From positions 154,064,473-154,128,472 of the forward strand of contig NC_134399.1 in NCBI RefSeq assembly GCF_050003625.1: a stretch of 64,000 nucleotides of DNA, in the 5' to 3' direction. The first letter of the stretch is position 1. Each line of letters begins with the position of its first letter. Under the pieces are notes generated by a model. The model was not told the origin of the DNA, made no database searches, and saw nothing but the letters and a program-made list of their open reading frames with translations. Shown here piece by piece: positions 22,279-34,973 of this stretch. Position numbers and translations under genes: made by a program. This DNA comes from Haematobia irritans (lineage: Eukaryota; Arthropoda; Insecta; Diptera; Muscidae).

Positions 22279-23886
22279 ACAAGTATATACGGCCGCAAGT
22301 TCGGCCAGGCCGAATCTTATGTACCCACCACCATGGATTGCGTAGAAACTTCTACGAAAGACTGTCATCCACAATCGAATTACTTGGGTTGTGGTATCTT
22401 AAAACTTCTTATTCCTGCATGGTTGTTGGATACCATATACTAACATCACGTACCAAATTTCAACCGAATGGGAAGTATTTTGCTCTTCCAAGGGGCTCTG
22501 GAGGTCAAATCTGGGGATCGGTTTATATGGGGCCTATATATAATTATGGACCGATATCGACCAATTTTTGCATGGGAGTTTGAGGCCATATATTAACACC
22601 ACGTACCAAATTTCAACTGAATCAGATGAATTTTGGTCTTCCAAGAGGTTCCGGAGGTCAAATATGGTGATCGGTTTATATGGGGGCTATATATAATTAT
22701 GGACCGATGTGGACCAATTTTTGCATGGTTGTTCGAGACCATATTCTAACACCATGCACCAAATTTCAGCCGGATCGGATGAAATTTGCTTCTCTTAGAG
22801 GCCTCGCAAGCCAAATCGGGGGATCGGTTTATATGGGGGCTATATATAATTATGGACCGATGTGGACCAATTTTTGCATGGTTGTTAGAGACCATATACT
22901 GACACCATGTACCAAATTTCAGCCGGATCGGATGAAATTTGCTTCTCTTAGGGGCCTCGCAAGCCAAATCGGGGGATCGGTTTATATGGGGGCTATATAT
23001 AATTATGGACCGATGTGGACCAATTTTTGCATGGTTGTTAGAGACCATATACTAACATCACGTACCAAATTTCAGCCGGATCGGATGAAATTTGCTTCTC
23101 TTAGAGGCCTCGCAAGCCAAATCGGAGGATCGGTTTATATGGGGGCTATATATAATTATGGACCGATGTGGACCAATTTTTGCATGGTTGTTAGAGACCA
23201 TATAGTAACACCATGTACCAAATTTCAGCCGGATCGGATGAAATTTGCTTCTCTTAGAGGCCTCGCAAGCCAAATCGGGGGATCGGTTTATATGGGGGCT
23301 ATATATAATTATGGACCGATGTGGACCAATTTTTGCATGGTCATTAGATACCATATACTAACACCATGTACCAAATTTCAGCCGGATCGGATGAAATTTG
23401 CTTCTCTTAGGGGCCTCGCAAACCAAATCGGGGGATCGGTTTATATGGGGGCTATATATAATTATGGACCGATGTGGACCAATTTTTGCATGGTTATTAG
23501 AGACTATATACTAACACCATGTACCAAAATTCAGCCGGATCGAATGAAATTTGCTGCTCTTAGAGGCCTCGCAAGCCAAATTTTGGGGTACGTTTATATG
23601 GGGGCTATACGTAAAAGTGGACCGATATGGCCCATTTGCAATACCATCCGACCTACATCAATAACAACTACTTGTACCAAGTTTCAAGTCGATAGCTTGT
23701 TTCGTTCGGAAGTTAGCGTGATTTCAACAGACGGACGGACGGACGGACATGCTCAGATCGACTCAGAATTTCACCACGACCCAGAATATATATACTTTAT
23801 GGGGTCTTAGAGCAATATTTCGATGTGTTACAAACGGAATGACAAAGTTAATATACCCCCCATCCTATGATGGTGGGTATAAAAAA
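22279..23886 (-). mobile_element. F1 composite element with very regular 153-bp array
   Basis: Its left end is ACAAGTATATACGGCCG with the TTCGGCCAGGCCGAA palindrome; its right end is TATGATGGTGGGTATAAAA. Consecutive TTTATATGGGG motifs lie at 22,675, 22,828, 22,981, 23,134, 23,287, 23,440 and 23,593, always 153 bp apart. A (GGAC)n run sits at about 23,728. There is no 29-bp array inside. The array is open in frame for 376 codons from 22,680, but I judge this a consequence of the 51-codon period (see findings). Confidence 0.9.
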
Positions 23887-23934
23887 ACAACAACAATGCT
23901 TAAAGAACAAAACCAACAATAACAAAACAAAACG

Positions 23935-24300
23935 AATGAAATAAAATTTAACCAAATTTTCTATAGAAATAAAATTTTAACAAAATTTTCTATAGAAATG
24001 CATTTGTGCGAAATGTTTCTATAGAAATAAAATTTTGACATAATTTTCTTTAGAATTTAAATTTTAACATAATTTCCTAAAGAAATCAAATATTGGGAAC
24101 ATTTTCTATAGAAATAAAAATTTGAGAAAATTTCCTATAGAAGTCTTTAAAAAATTTCTTATAGAAAGAAATGTTTAATAAAATCTATGAAAATAACATT
24201 TTGAAAAAAAAAATGTCTATAGAAATAAAATTTTGACAACAATTTCTCTAGAAAAGGCAGTTTTCTTAACAAACAAAATTTTAGCCAATTTTTCTATAAA
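23935..24300 (+). repeat. 29-bp satellite, degenerate
   Basis: TTTTCTATAGAAATAAAATT-type units follow directly after the F1 element, with increasing decay rightward. Confidence 0.75.
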
Positions 24301-26061
24301 AAAAAAACTTAAAATTTTAATTTTTGTTTTATGCCATACTATCAAAGTTTCCCTTTTTATGACTTTTTTGGAGGAGTAATAGCCTTTTCATGTTTATGCA
24401 ATCTAAAAATATATAAAACTTCGAGATATTTACAATTAAAGGGATAAACAAAAATAATAAATAAATTTCGAAAATAAAATAATAAAACATTTCCTTTCAA
24501 GAAACATTCTTGTTATCACAACAAACAAAAAAATTATCAAACAAGGGAAAAATAATATTTTTATATTTGGTGGTTTTATTTTGCAAATTTTTCTTTAAAT
24601 TTCGGTACATTATTTTTGGCTCGAGTGACATCCGTGATTGGAATATTATATACCGGCCGAAATGTTGTAAAGAGTACGTCAAAATTGGACAAAATTTATG
24701 GATAGTTTAAGGCGCAGTCGCTGCCAAAATATCATGAAATAATCTTCAAGCATTAAGATTAAGTTGTTTTTTTAGGCTGGAATCTTCTTTATAATTTTTA
24801 AAAATAAACTAAATACTAATAATTTTATTTTGCAATAAACAAAAGTTAATTTTAGCATACCTTTAAGCACATATATTTTTATGTAGCTGCTCATTTTCAT
24901 ATTAATTAAGAAAATTGGTATAAATATTAGAACCATTGGCTGGTTCTGCTTGTTTACAAAATTCCATACACACTAATAAGGTATATTTCGCAAAAGTACT
25001 GAAAATCAATTTTAATTAACGAAATTATTCTCACCTACACATCGAATGGCTAGTATGTGTTTTGAATTCTATATGAATGCACTAGCTAATAACATATATA
25101 CAAATAATATATAATCTGGCTAAATACTTCTTGCCATAGCTGTTACATAGACTGACAACTCTGTAACAGACACTCCATCACATTATGCCTCCAGGATATA
25201 CAGCGGCAGCACCAACCATAGTCGAATCTGACACAGAAAACTAAACCCATTCAGGTCAGCCCTGACATTAAAATGTACTCAGATTAGTATACACGAATAG
25301 CCTGATAAAATACCTAATATTTAAGTTAACATAACCCCATGATATCAAATTCTATATAGGGTAGTGGTAATTATGCCTTTGGCCTTATGCATTTACACAC
25401 ACACACAGTCACACACGCGCAGGACCAACGATACGTTTACAATCACCGCCAACGCATATGTATGCAAATACCACAATATCCTGCAGTAATATATTTCAAT
25501 TGAATGGAAACATGTGCGTGTCATGAATGTGTGTGTGTGTGCGAAATAGAACGACTAAGAGCGGCTAATAACACTGAGTCCTTTGTAAGGATAATGTTTG
25601 TTTTACCAACGGCTTGGCACTGTTAGTATGTGTAACCTCATGTGGGTGTAGATAGTGTTCCCTATAATTTTTCCGGGGCTGAATCCCCATTGTAAAGGTG
25701 GCAACAGCTGGAGTTTGTGTTTGATGGCCACAGTAGGTGCTATTATGGTACGGCACTGTTAGTAGGAGAATTCATTTAGCAAATCATTTAAATTACGATA
25801 AAATGCAATGCAATCCTTTTGAACTGAATGAATTCAATGTAGTGCCTATTCGCAAACACACACACACACTCATGCGCTCAATCAAATATAAGGAGGTACA
25901 TTGTTGTAATGATGGGATCGTTAGAACAAGAGTGCGAAACCAGATATTACGGGGATTCTGTAGGGTCGATTGTGACCCTAAACTATACACAAACAATTTC
26001 CACAAAAATATTTCCAATTAAAATTTTAATTGAATTTACTAAATAATAGTATCAACGATTT
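24301..26061. other. No recognised gene; CA/TG microsatellites
   Basis: Short ACACAC runs at about 25,394 and 25,855 and a TG run at about 25,530. The remainder looks like unique DNA with no recognisable coding frame. Confidence 0.45.
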
Positions 26062-27802
26062 TTATACCCTCCACCATAGGATGGGGGTATATTAACTTTG
26101 TCATTCCGTTTGTAACACATCGAAATATTGCTCTAAGACCCCATAAAGTATATATATTCTGGATCGTGGTGAAATTCTGAGTCGATCTGAGCATGTCCGT
26201 CCGTCCGTCCGTCTGTTGAAATCACGCTAACTTCCGAACGAAACAAGCTATCGACTTGAAACTTGGCACAAGTAGTTGTTATTGATGTAGGTCGGATGTT
26301 ATTGCAAATGGGCCATATCGGTCCAATTTTACGTATAGCCCCCATATAAACGGACCCCCAAATTTGGCTTGCGATTGCTCTAAGAGCAGCGAATTTCATC
26401 CGATCCGGCTGAAATTTGGTACATGGTGTAATTATATGGTCTACAACAACCATGCAAAAATTGGTCCATATCGGTCCACTTTTACGTATAGCCCCCATAT
26501 ATACGGACCCCCAAATTTGGCTTGCGATCTCTCTAAGAGAAGCAAATTTCATCCGATCCGCCTAAAATTTGGTACATGGTGTTTGTATATGGTCTCTAAC
26601 AACCGTGCAAAAATTGGTCCATATCGGTCCATAATTACATATAGCCCCCATATAAACCGGTCCCCCGATTTGGCTTGCGGAGCCTCTAAGAGAACCAAAT
26701 TTCATCCGATCCGGCTTAAATTTGGTACATGGTATTGGTATATGTTCTCTAATGACCATGCAAAAATTAGTCTACATCGGTCCATAATTATATATAGCTC
26801 CCATATAAACCGATCCCCCGATTTGGCTTGCGGAGCCTCTAAAAAACGAAAATTTCTACCGATCCGGCTGAAATTTGGTACATGACCATGCAAAAATTGG
26901 TCCATATCGGTCCATAATTATATATAGCCCCCATATAAATCGATTCCCAGATTTGTCCTCCGGAGCCTCTTGGAGGAGCAAAATTCATCCGATCCGGTTG
27001 AAATTTGGAACATGGTGTTAGAATGTCGTCTCTAACAAACACGCAAGAATTGGTCCATATCGGTCCATAATTATATATAGCCCCCATATAAACCGTTCCC
27101 CAGATTTGATCTCCGGAGAAATTTGCAACGTGGTGTTAGTCTATAGTTATATATAGCCGATCCCCAATCACACACAAATTGGTCCATATCGGTTCATATT
27201 CATGGTTGCCACTCGAGCCAAAAATAATCTACCAAAATTTTATTTTTATGGAAAATAACTTTTTTTATTTCTATAGAAAATTTTGTCAAAATTTTATTTC
27301 TATAGAAAATTTTTTCTAAATTTTATATCTATAGAAAATTTTGTACAAATTTTATTTCTACAGAAAATTTTGTAAAAATTTTATTTCTATAGAAAATTTT
27401 GTCAAAATTTTATTTTTATAGAAAATTTTGTCAAAATTTTATTTCTATAGAAAATTTTTTCCAAATTTTATTTCTATAGAAAATTTTTCCCAAATTTTAC
27501 TTCTATAGAAAATGGTGTCAAAATTTTATTTTGTCAAAATTTTATTTCTATAGAAACTTTAAACTTAATTATATACGTGTTTAATCGGCCTTTTTTAGTT
27601 TAATATATACAACGTATGGACTACCTTGTAATTTAGAAGACGGTCTTAGGAAGTTTTAAGATACCTTGCCATCGGCAAGTGTTACCGCAACCCAAGTAAT
27701 TCGATTGTGGATGACAGTCTTCAGTAGAAGTTTCTACGCAATCCATGGTGGAGGGTACATAAGCTTCGGCCTGGCCGAACATACGTCAGTATATACTTGT
27801 TT
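26062..27802 (+). mobile_element. F1 composite element, complete
   Basis: It starts TTATACCCTCCACCATAGGA, then AGACCCCATAAAGTATATAT and (GTCC)n at about 26,196. About six 153-bp units run to about 27,225, a 29-bp array from 27,230 to 27,560, and the terminal block to TATATACTTGTTT. It is in the opposite orientation to the copy at 22,279. Both satellites and both hairpin ends are present. Confidence 0.85.
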
Positions 27803-28587
27803 AAATTGACTTTGGTGATTGATACTATCATTTCTGGGATTTTAGACGTTTCAATTAAAAATTAATTGGATCTATTAATTTCGCGATTGAATCCAATTTT
27901 TTTTTGTGCACCCTAATGAATTAGTAAACATAAGTTTTTGTCGAGTATCAGGTAGACAACTATCATTGAGTCTACTATTAATATACAGGAAATCGCTGTA
28001 GCGGGGGCTAATGTAGACGAATTTGTGAAAATCGGGTCATATACTCGTAGTTATGTAACAGTTATATTTAAGTCTGAATAAGATAAGCTAATACATCTAA
28101 ATTTTAAATTTGAGTAACATTGGTTAATACATAAGATTATTATGTCCATATGTGTGAAAACCGGGCGATACTTATATGTGGGAGCTATATCTAAATCGAA
28201 TGTACCTCTCGTACCTCGAATGTACTTCTCTTAACCTTGTGCAGCTCCATGAGGATATCAGCCTGGTCAACCGCACCCAGGCCATTATTATGAGAGCAAC
28301 AACAGCAGGTCGTAAGCTTTATGTTTTGGGACCATGCAAGTTGTTTACCACTGCGGTGTGGATTTCGATCAAATCAGGCCTTCAATATTCGAATCATTCG
28401 AATCGTTTTGGATCATTGATGAGATGCAATTGCGGTTGCCACCCGTGCCATAGATAACTTATAAAAATTGTAAGAAAATTTTACCAAAAATCTACGAAAT
28501 TAAAAAAAATCTTATTATATTATATTGACCAACGAAAATCGAATTATTTAATAATATTGAATTTATAAAAATTATTTTCCTAATTTT
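27803..28587. other. Unrecognised; one gene-like fragment at ~28,215-28,457
   Basis: The plus-strand fragment reads LVQLHEDISLVNRTQAIIMR and further residues ending KSGLQYSN. It is less repetitive and less AT-rich than its surroundings. The arrangement faintly recalls the C-terminus of insect 7-TM odorant receptors, but no diagnostic residue settles it. I leave it unnamed. Confidence 0.2.
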
Positions 28588-28708
28588 AGTTCCCTTGTCA
28601 TTGAGCTTAACATGGAATCGGGAAGCACTCAGTGATAAGAGAGAAGTTCACCAATGTGAACTTACGTGAGCCTGATAAATCGGGCTGCCACCTAGCCTAA
28701 CCTATTTC
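28588..28708 (+). repeat. SINE 3'-half fragment
   Basis: CCCTTGTCATTGAGCTTAAC through GAGAAGTTCACC to CGGGCTGCCACCTAGCCTAA: the 3' part of the SINE without its tRNA-like head. Confidence 0.75.
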
Positions 28709-28713
28709 TACAC

Positions 28714-30473
28714 TCAAAAAAAAAAGTTTACTTGGATCCAAAGCTTTTGACCATCCCTTAGGGATTTTGGTATTGATTCCGAGCCAAAGATGCGGCTTCT
28801 TTAAAATAAAGACTTTGTTAAAAAAATTAAACCAAAGATGCTAAATCCTCAAAATAAGCATATATTTGAACAGTTTTTATTATACCCTAAACCACATAGT
28901 GGTCAGGGTATAATAAGTTTGATCGGCAAAAAAAATTTGCCTACCAGAAATATTGATTTTAGACCCCATAAAATATATACCGATCGACTCAGAATCACCT
29001 CCTGAGTCGATCTAGCGCTTGGTGTCCGTCCGTCCGTCTGTCCATGTATTTGTTGTTCACAGGATTTCGGTCGCAATTATTAACCGATTTGGATGAAATT
29101 TAGTACAGGGTGTTTTTTGGACACAAGGACGCTATTGAATTTGGAAGAAATCGGATCAAATTTAGATATAGCTCCCATATATATGTATCGCCCGATTTCG
29201 ACAAATGGAATCACGTTGCGCTCTTTTACAAACCGATCGTCATCAAATTTTGCACATAGTAAACTTTTTCATCACCCTTTAAGTCTGCAAAATTTCATCG
29301 AAATCGGTTCAGATTTAGATATAGCTCCCATATATATGTATCGTTCGATTTTCCCAAATTTGGCCATAAAAACTTTATTTATTAAGCGATCTTACTCAAA
29401 CTTGGCTTACTCTAATCTTTTATGGTACTGACAATATGTGCCAAAAATAATCGAAATCGATTCAGATTTAGATATAGAATAGCTCCCATATATATGTATC
29501 GCCCGATTTGGCCGTAAAACCCTTATTTATCAACCGATAGTACTCAAAGTTGGCTAAATATAATCTTCTATACCTCTAACTGTATGTGCGCAATTTCATC
29601 GAAATCGGTTCAGATTTAGATATAGCTCCCATATATATGTATCGCCCGATTTGGTCAAATTTGGCCGTAAAACCCTTATTTATAAACCGATCGTACTCAA
29701 AGTTGGCTAAATGTAATCTTCTGTAGCTCTAACTGTATGTGCGAAATTTCATCGAAATCGGTTCAGATTTAGATATAGCTCCCTTATATATGTATCGCCC
29801 CTTATTTATCAAAAGATCGTAACCAAGGTTCGCTACATGTAATCTTCAATAGCACTAACTGTATGTGCAAAATTTCATCGAAATCAGTTCAAATTTAGAT
29901 ATAGCTCCCATATATATGTATCGCCCGATTTGGAAAAATTTGCGCCTAATAACCTTATTTATTAACTGATCGTACTCAAATTTTACACAAAGTGACCTTC
30001 TGTGGTATCAATCATACCTGCAAAATATTATACAAATTGGTTCAGATTTAGATATAGGTCCCATATATATGCATCGCTCGATTTTGTCATATTTGGTCAT
30101 AATACTCTTATTTATTAATCTATGTTATTCAAATTTCAAATTTTGATGTACCAACTGATCGTATTTAGACTTACATGTAGCTCTTACATAAATCTATTGC
30201 CCTATTTGCAGAAATTTGAATTTATTACACACAACTAATTGACCGATTTCCTCTTTTTATTTAATAATGGACTCAATATTAGTGGCATACTAACTCTTTT
30301 GGTGCAAAATAAACTATAGTTCCTAATATTAGACATTTCTGCTCATATTGTGACAAGACACCCATAAACATGTACCTCCTTTACTTTAAGGAACATTTCC
30401 TAAATCCAACCTAAAATTTAGTTTGCATAATTTTTAATATCACGAAAATATTTTCTTCAGTGTAAACAAAATT
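28714..30473 (+). mobile_element. TIR element (ACACT ends), split by an F3 element
   Basis: The left part (TACACTCAAAAAAAAAAG, then TTTACTTGGATCC and GCCAAAGATGCGGCTTCTT) and the right part (TAATTTTTAATATCACG, then TTTTCTTCAGTGTA) together match the uninterrupted copy at 46,256-46,906. The F3 element at 28,879-30,290 sits between them. Confidence 0.65.
28879..30290 (+). mobile_element. F3 composite element
   Basis: It begins with a strong hairpin (ATACCCT...AGGGTAT enclosing CCAC-ATA-GTGG), then AGACCCCATAAAATATATAC. A perfect 11-bp inverted repeat follows (GATCGACTCAG at 28,982-28,992 with CTGAGTCGATC at 29,002-29,012), then (GTCC)n. Six or seven units of the AATCGGTTCAGATTTAGATA type come next, spaced near 153 bp. 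The right end is degraded and lacks the usual TACTTGTTTT. Confidence 0.75.
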
Positions 30474-31720
30474 TTGTTAAAATTGTATTTCTACAAAAAA
30501 TTTTTGAAAATTTTATTTCTATAGAAAATTTTTTTAAATTTGTATTTCTATACAAAAATTTTTGTAAAAATTTTATTTCTATATAAAATTGTAGTAACTA
30601 CTTATATATTTTGACAAAATCTACAAAAAACGTCAAGAATTCTACCAAACGGTAAAAAATCTATAATTTTTGGTAGAATTCTGCCAACTGTGGCAACTGT
30701 GGATGCAACACTGTCAGTACGGCAAACAATTGTACGACAAATAAAAGATTTTTCAGTTCAGGATGATCCTTCACCTGAAATTTGTTGCTTGTATATTTTT
30801 TTTTTTTTTGAGATTGACAGATATAACAATATGATAACATTTAATTTTACCTAATCTACATACATTTCTCAAACTTATTACACTAGACCTCAAAATACCA
30901 GTCTGACGAACAATCAATGAGATGGAGTTCAATGAATGAATGTGAGTTCGCATTTCTGCATTTAATTAATACGCATACATCTGTAATATTGAATTTCACA
31001 TACAATCGCAAATACACAACATCAAATACATTTACATGCTAATAATGGGGTTGTATGTGTATTACCATAGAATTTAGTTTATTTAGAAAATGCAACAACA
31101 AAGCAATAACATCAACAACATTAAAATGCCAATCATTTCAATACGAAATTTTTATAAACAAATGCAACAGATTTGCCGATTTACTTACTTCAATATTGGT
31201 TGGCCTGGTAACTGCACCAGACCACCACTATCAATGATTGACGATGTAACAGTGGGCTAAGGGGCAAATAATTGATTTTGTGTAAAAGGATACTATTGAT
31301 GGGGTGGGTTGCTAGTATAGGAGATTTTGGGATTTTACGGAACTGTAGCTATTTTTATTGCAAATTCCTGTGAGTGTGTGTGTGTGTATAAGCCTCAATC
31401 ATGGTATGCTGTTAATTAAAAAATAATTTCAATTTGTAAGCATTGTATGTATTTTTGTTTGTGTTCTGCGCAATCTGATTCGCTTTTTGATTTGATTTCT
31501 ATGGAAATTAAAATGTAGACGTTTTAATTGTATGTCCTTTTTTTCAAATTTTTAATTATAAATTAATCTAAATGTAAATAAATACATTATTAGTCCAAAG
31601 CAGGAAAACTTTCAAATATGGTATTAAAACAAAAATTCGAATATTTTCCGATGTAAATATTTCATATCACGTACAGTGTGGCCGATATGTAATGCAACAT
31701 AACATATTAATTTTTTACTT
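30474..31720. other. No gene; weak 29-bp units at the left
   Basis: About four degenerate antisense 29-bp units occur at 30,475-30,595. A (GT)n microsatellite lies at about 31,373-31,388. Nothing else is recognised. Confidence 0.4.
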
Positions 31721-34337
31721 ACCAGCAAAAAAAGCCCGCCAAAAAAGTAGTGAACAAGTTTTTGATCCGGAAAAATTGGCGCAGAAACGAAGAATTTAAC
31801 ATGGTCTCCTCATATGACGGACGCCCACCATTTCAACCGTCGTTGCACTAAATTTGAATCACTTCTTAAGATGTATACCGTGTTTTGTATGTGAATTAAA
31901 AATTTTTGTAATATTTTGCCAAATTAATAATTTTTATATTTTTTTTTGTGATTTTTAATGCAATCTAATGCTTGTTTGAAACGTTTGACCTAAAATATTT
32001 CAAAAAATTTGCAAATTTTTCCCAGAATGAATTTAGCACTTTTTTCGACAAAATTTATATAATTTCTATCACTTGATTAATACATACTCTGTTTTTAACC
32101 TATTTGAAACAAAAAAATTAATTTTAACTTTAAATTATTTTAACTCATTAAAAATATAAAAAAGCGAGTTATAACAAGTATATACGGCCGTAAGTTCGGC
32201 CAGGCCGAATCTTATGTACCCTCCACCATGGATTGCGTAGGAACTTCTACTAAAGGCTGTCATCCACAATCGAATTACTTGGGTTGCGATAACACTTGCC
32301 GATGGCAAGGTATCGTAAAATTTTTTAACACTGTCTTCTAAATTGTAAGTTAGTCCATAAGGGGTATATATTAAACAAAAAAAAGGCCGATTAAGTACGT
32401 ATATAATTCAGTTTGACAAAATTTTCTATAGAAATAAAATTTTGACAAAATTTTCTATAGAAATAAAAACTTGACAAAATTTTCTATAGAAATAAAATGT
32501 TGACAAAATTTTCTATGGAAGTAAAATGTTGACAAAATTTTCTATAGCAATAAAATTTTGACAAAATTTTCTATAGAAATAAAATGTTGACAAAATTTTC
32601 TATAGAAATAAAATGTTGACAAAATTTTCTATAGAAATAAAATGTTGACAAAATGTTCTATAGAAATAAAATGTTGACAAAATTGTCTATAGAAATAAAA
32701 TGTTGACAAAATTTTCTACAGAAATAAATTTTTTACAAAATTTTCTATAGAAATAAAATTTTGACAAAATTTTCTATGGTAATAAAATGTTGACAAACAT
32801 TGCTATAGAAATAAACTTTTTACAAAACTTTCTATAGAAATGAAATTTTGACAAAACTTTCTATAGTAATAAAATTTGACAATTTTTACATGGCTGTTAG
32901 AGGCCATATACTAACGAAATGTACCAAATTTCAACCGCATCGGATGACTTTTGCTCCTCCAAGAGGCTCCGGAGGTTAAATCTGGGGATCGGTTTATATG
33001 GGAGCTATATATAATTATGGACCGATATGGACCAATTTTTGCATGCTTGTTAGAGACCGTATACTTACATCAGGTACCCAATTTCAAACGGATCGGATGA
33101 ATTTTGCCCCTCCCAGAGGCTCCGGAGGTCAAATCTGGGGATCGGTTTATATGGGAGCTATATATAATTATGGACCGATATGGACCAGTTTTTGCATGGT
33201 TGTTAGAGACCATATACTAACACCGCGTACTAAATTTCAATTGGATCGGATGAATTTTGCTCATCCAAGAGGCTCCAGAGTTCAAATCTGGGGATCGGTT
33301 TATATGGGAGCTATATATAATTATGGACCGATATGGACCAATTTTTGCATGCTTGTTAGAGACCGTATACTAACATCAGGTACCCAATTTCAAACGGATC
33401 GCATGAATTTTGCCCCTCCAAGAGGCTCCGGAGGTCAAATCTGGGGATCGGTTTATATGCGAGCTATATATAATTATGGACCGATATGGACCAGTTTTTG
33501 CATGGTTGTTGGAGACCATATACTAACACCACGTACCAAATTTCAATCGGGTAGGATGAAGTTTGCTCCTCCAAGATGCTCCGGAGGTCAAATCTGGGGA
33601 TCGGTTTATATGGGAGCTATATATATTTATGGACCGATATGGACCAATTTTTGCACGGTTGTTAGAGACCGCATACTAACATCAGGTACCAAATTTCAAC
33701 CGGATCGGATGAATTTTGCCCCTCCAAGAGGCTCCGGAGGTCAAATCTGGGAATCGGTTTATATGGGGGCTATATATAATTATGGACCGATATGGACCAA
33801 TTTTTGCATGGTTGTTAGAGACCGTATACTTAGACCACGTACCAAATTTCAACCGGATCGGATGAATTTTGCTGCTCCGGAAGGCTCCGCAAGCCAAATT
33901 TGGGGATCGGTTTATATGGGGGCTATACGTAAACGTGGGCCGATATGGCCCATTTTCAATACCATCCGACCTACATCAATAACAACTACTTGTGCCAAGT
34001 TTCAAGTCGATAGCTAGTTTCGTTCGGAAGTTAGCGTGATTTCCACAGACGGACGGACAGCCGGACAGACGGACAGACGGACGGACGGACGGACATGCTT
34101 AGATCGACTCAGAATTTCACCACGACCCAGAATATATATACTTTATGGGGTCTTAGAGCAATATTTCGATGTGTTACAAACGGAATGACAAAGTTAATAT
34201 ACCCCCATCCTATGGTGGAGGGTATAAAAAATTGTATTAAACAGTGTAATTAAAATAGAGAACATCTTTGAGGGGACATTTTTGGAAGTGCTTTTAAAGT
34301 TGTGCCTTTGCAACAACTTCCAAAATTTTTTGCTGGG
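31721..34337 (+). mobile_element. TA-type MITE, copy B, split by an F1 element
   Basis: Left half 31,721-32,173 and right half 34,230-34,337 align with copy C (37,072-37,645): CCAGCAAAAAAAG at the start, ACTTCCAAAATTTTTTGCTGGG at the end. The F1 element at 32,174-34,229 occupies the middle. Confidence 0.75.
32174..34229 (-). mobile_element. F1 composite element, best-defined copy
   Basis: All parts are present. The GGCC-hairpin end (32,174-32,400) is followed by about sixteen 29-bp units (32,405-32,880) and seven 153-bp units, with TTTATATG motifs at 32,993, 33,146, 33,299, 33,452, 33,605, 33,758 and 33,911. Then come the CATCCGACCTACATC block, a (GGAC)n/(AGAC)n run at 34,049-34,093, ATATATATACTTTATGGGG and the hairpin end GGTGGAGGGTATAAAA. 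The (GTCY)n plus (TA)n pair separated by a short conserved stretch is the published signature of dipteran mini-me elements. No obvious TSD flanks it, as expected of Helitron/Helentron-type insertion (inference). Confidence 0.9.
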
Positions 34338-34972
34338 TTTTTCAAAGACAAAAACAAGTAAGTAAAGTAGAAAGTCGAATTAGTAAACATAAGTATTTGT
34401 GGGGGTAACATTGATGTAGGTATGGGAGATAAACCGCTTTTGCATATTTAATAAATTAAGGATATATATAAATAATTAAGGGCTATATGTTTATGGGCGC
34501 TTAATCTGACTATAGCTGATAGTCAGTGTTGCCAGGGAAAATGTTCGATTTACCCTACAAGGACAAAAAAAATGTTCCCTACTTTTCCATACATTCCCAA
34601 ACAATTTTCCCTACAATATTTTTCGTTAAATTTAAACAAATTTTACAAAACAAAAATGGTTCTAAGTATTTTATTATCTTAAAACATGAATACTCAACGT
34701 ATATAAACTTAGAATATAAATTTGTATTACCACCACGCTTGGCACAGTTGGTAGAATTCTACCCAAAATAGTAATTTTTTATTATTAAATCTCTATAAAA
34801 ATAAAATTTTGGAAAAAGTTTCTATAAACAAATTTTTGTGAGAAATTTTTCTATAGAAATAAAATTTTGACAATAAATTCCAAAGAAATAAAATATTGAG
34901 AAAAAATTCCATAGAAATAAAATTTTGAGAAAATTTTTTATAGAAATAATATTTTGAAAAAAAAAAAAATTG
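34338..34972. repeat. Unassigned sequence ending in a degenerate 29-bp array
   Basis: 34,338-34,785 holds nothing recognised beyond AT-rich sequence. From about 34,790 five or six degenerate 29-bp units run up to the next TIR element. Confidence 0.5.
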
Positions 34973-34973
34973 T

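Noticed and set aside
22680..23810. 376-residue open frame as a real repetitive protein
   Set aside because: The frame follows from the 153-bp period, opposite-strand frames are also open, and it runs into the non-coding F1 terminal block.
28215..28457. Odorant-receptor C-terminal exon
   Set aside because: Only a vague resemblance in pattern; no diagnostic residues or splice context could be confirmed.
32998..34017. 339-residue open frame as a protein gene
   Set aside because: Same reason: it is a 51-codon-period repeat within an F1 element.
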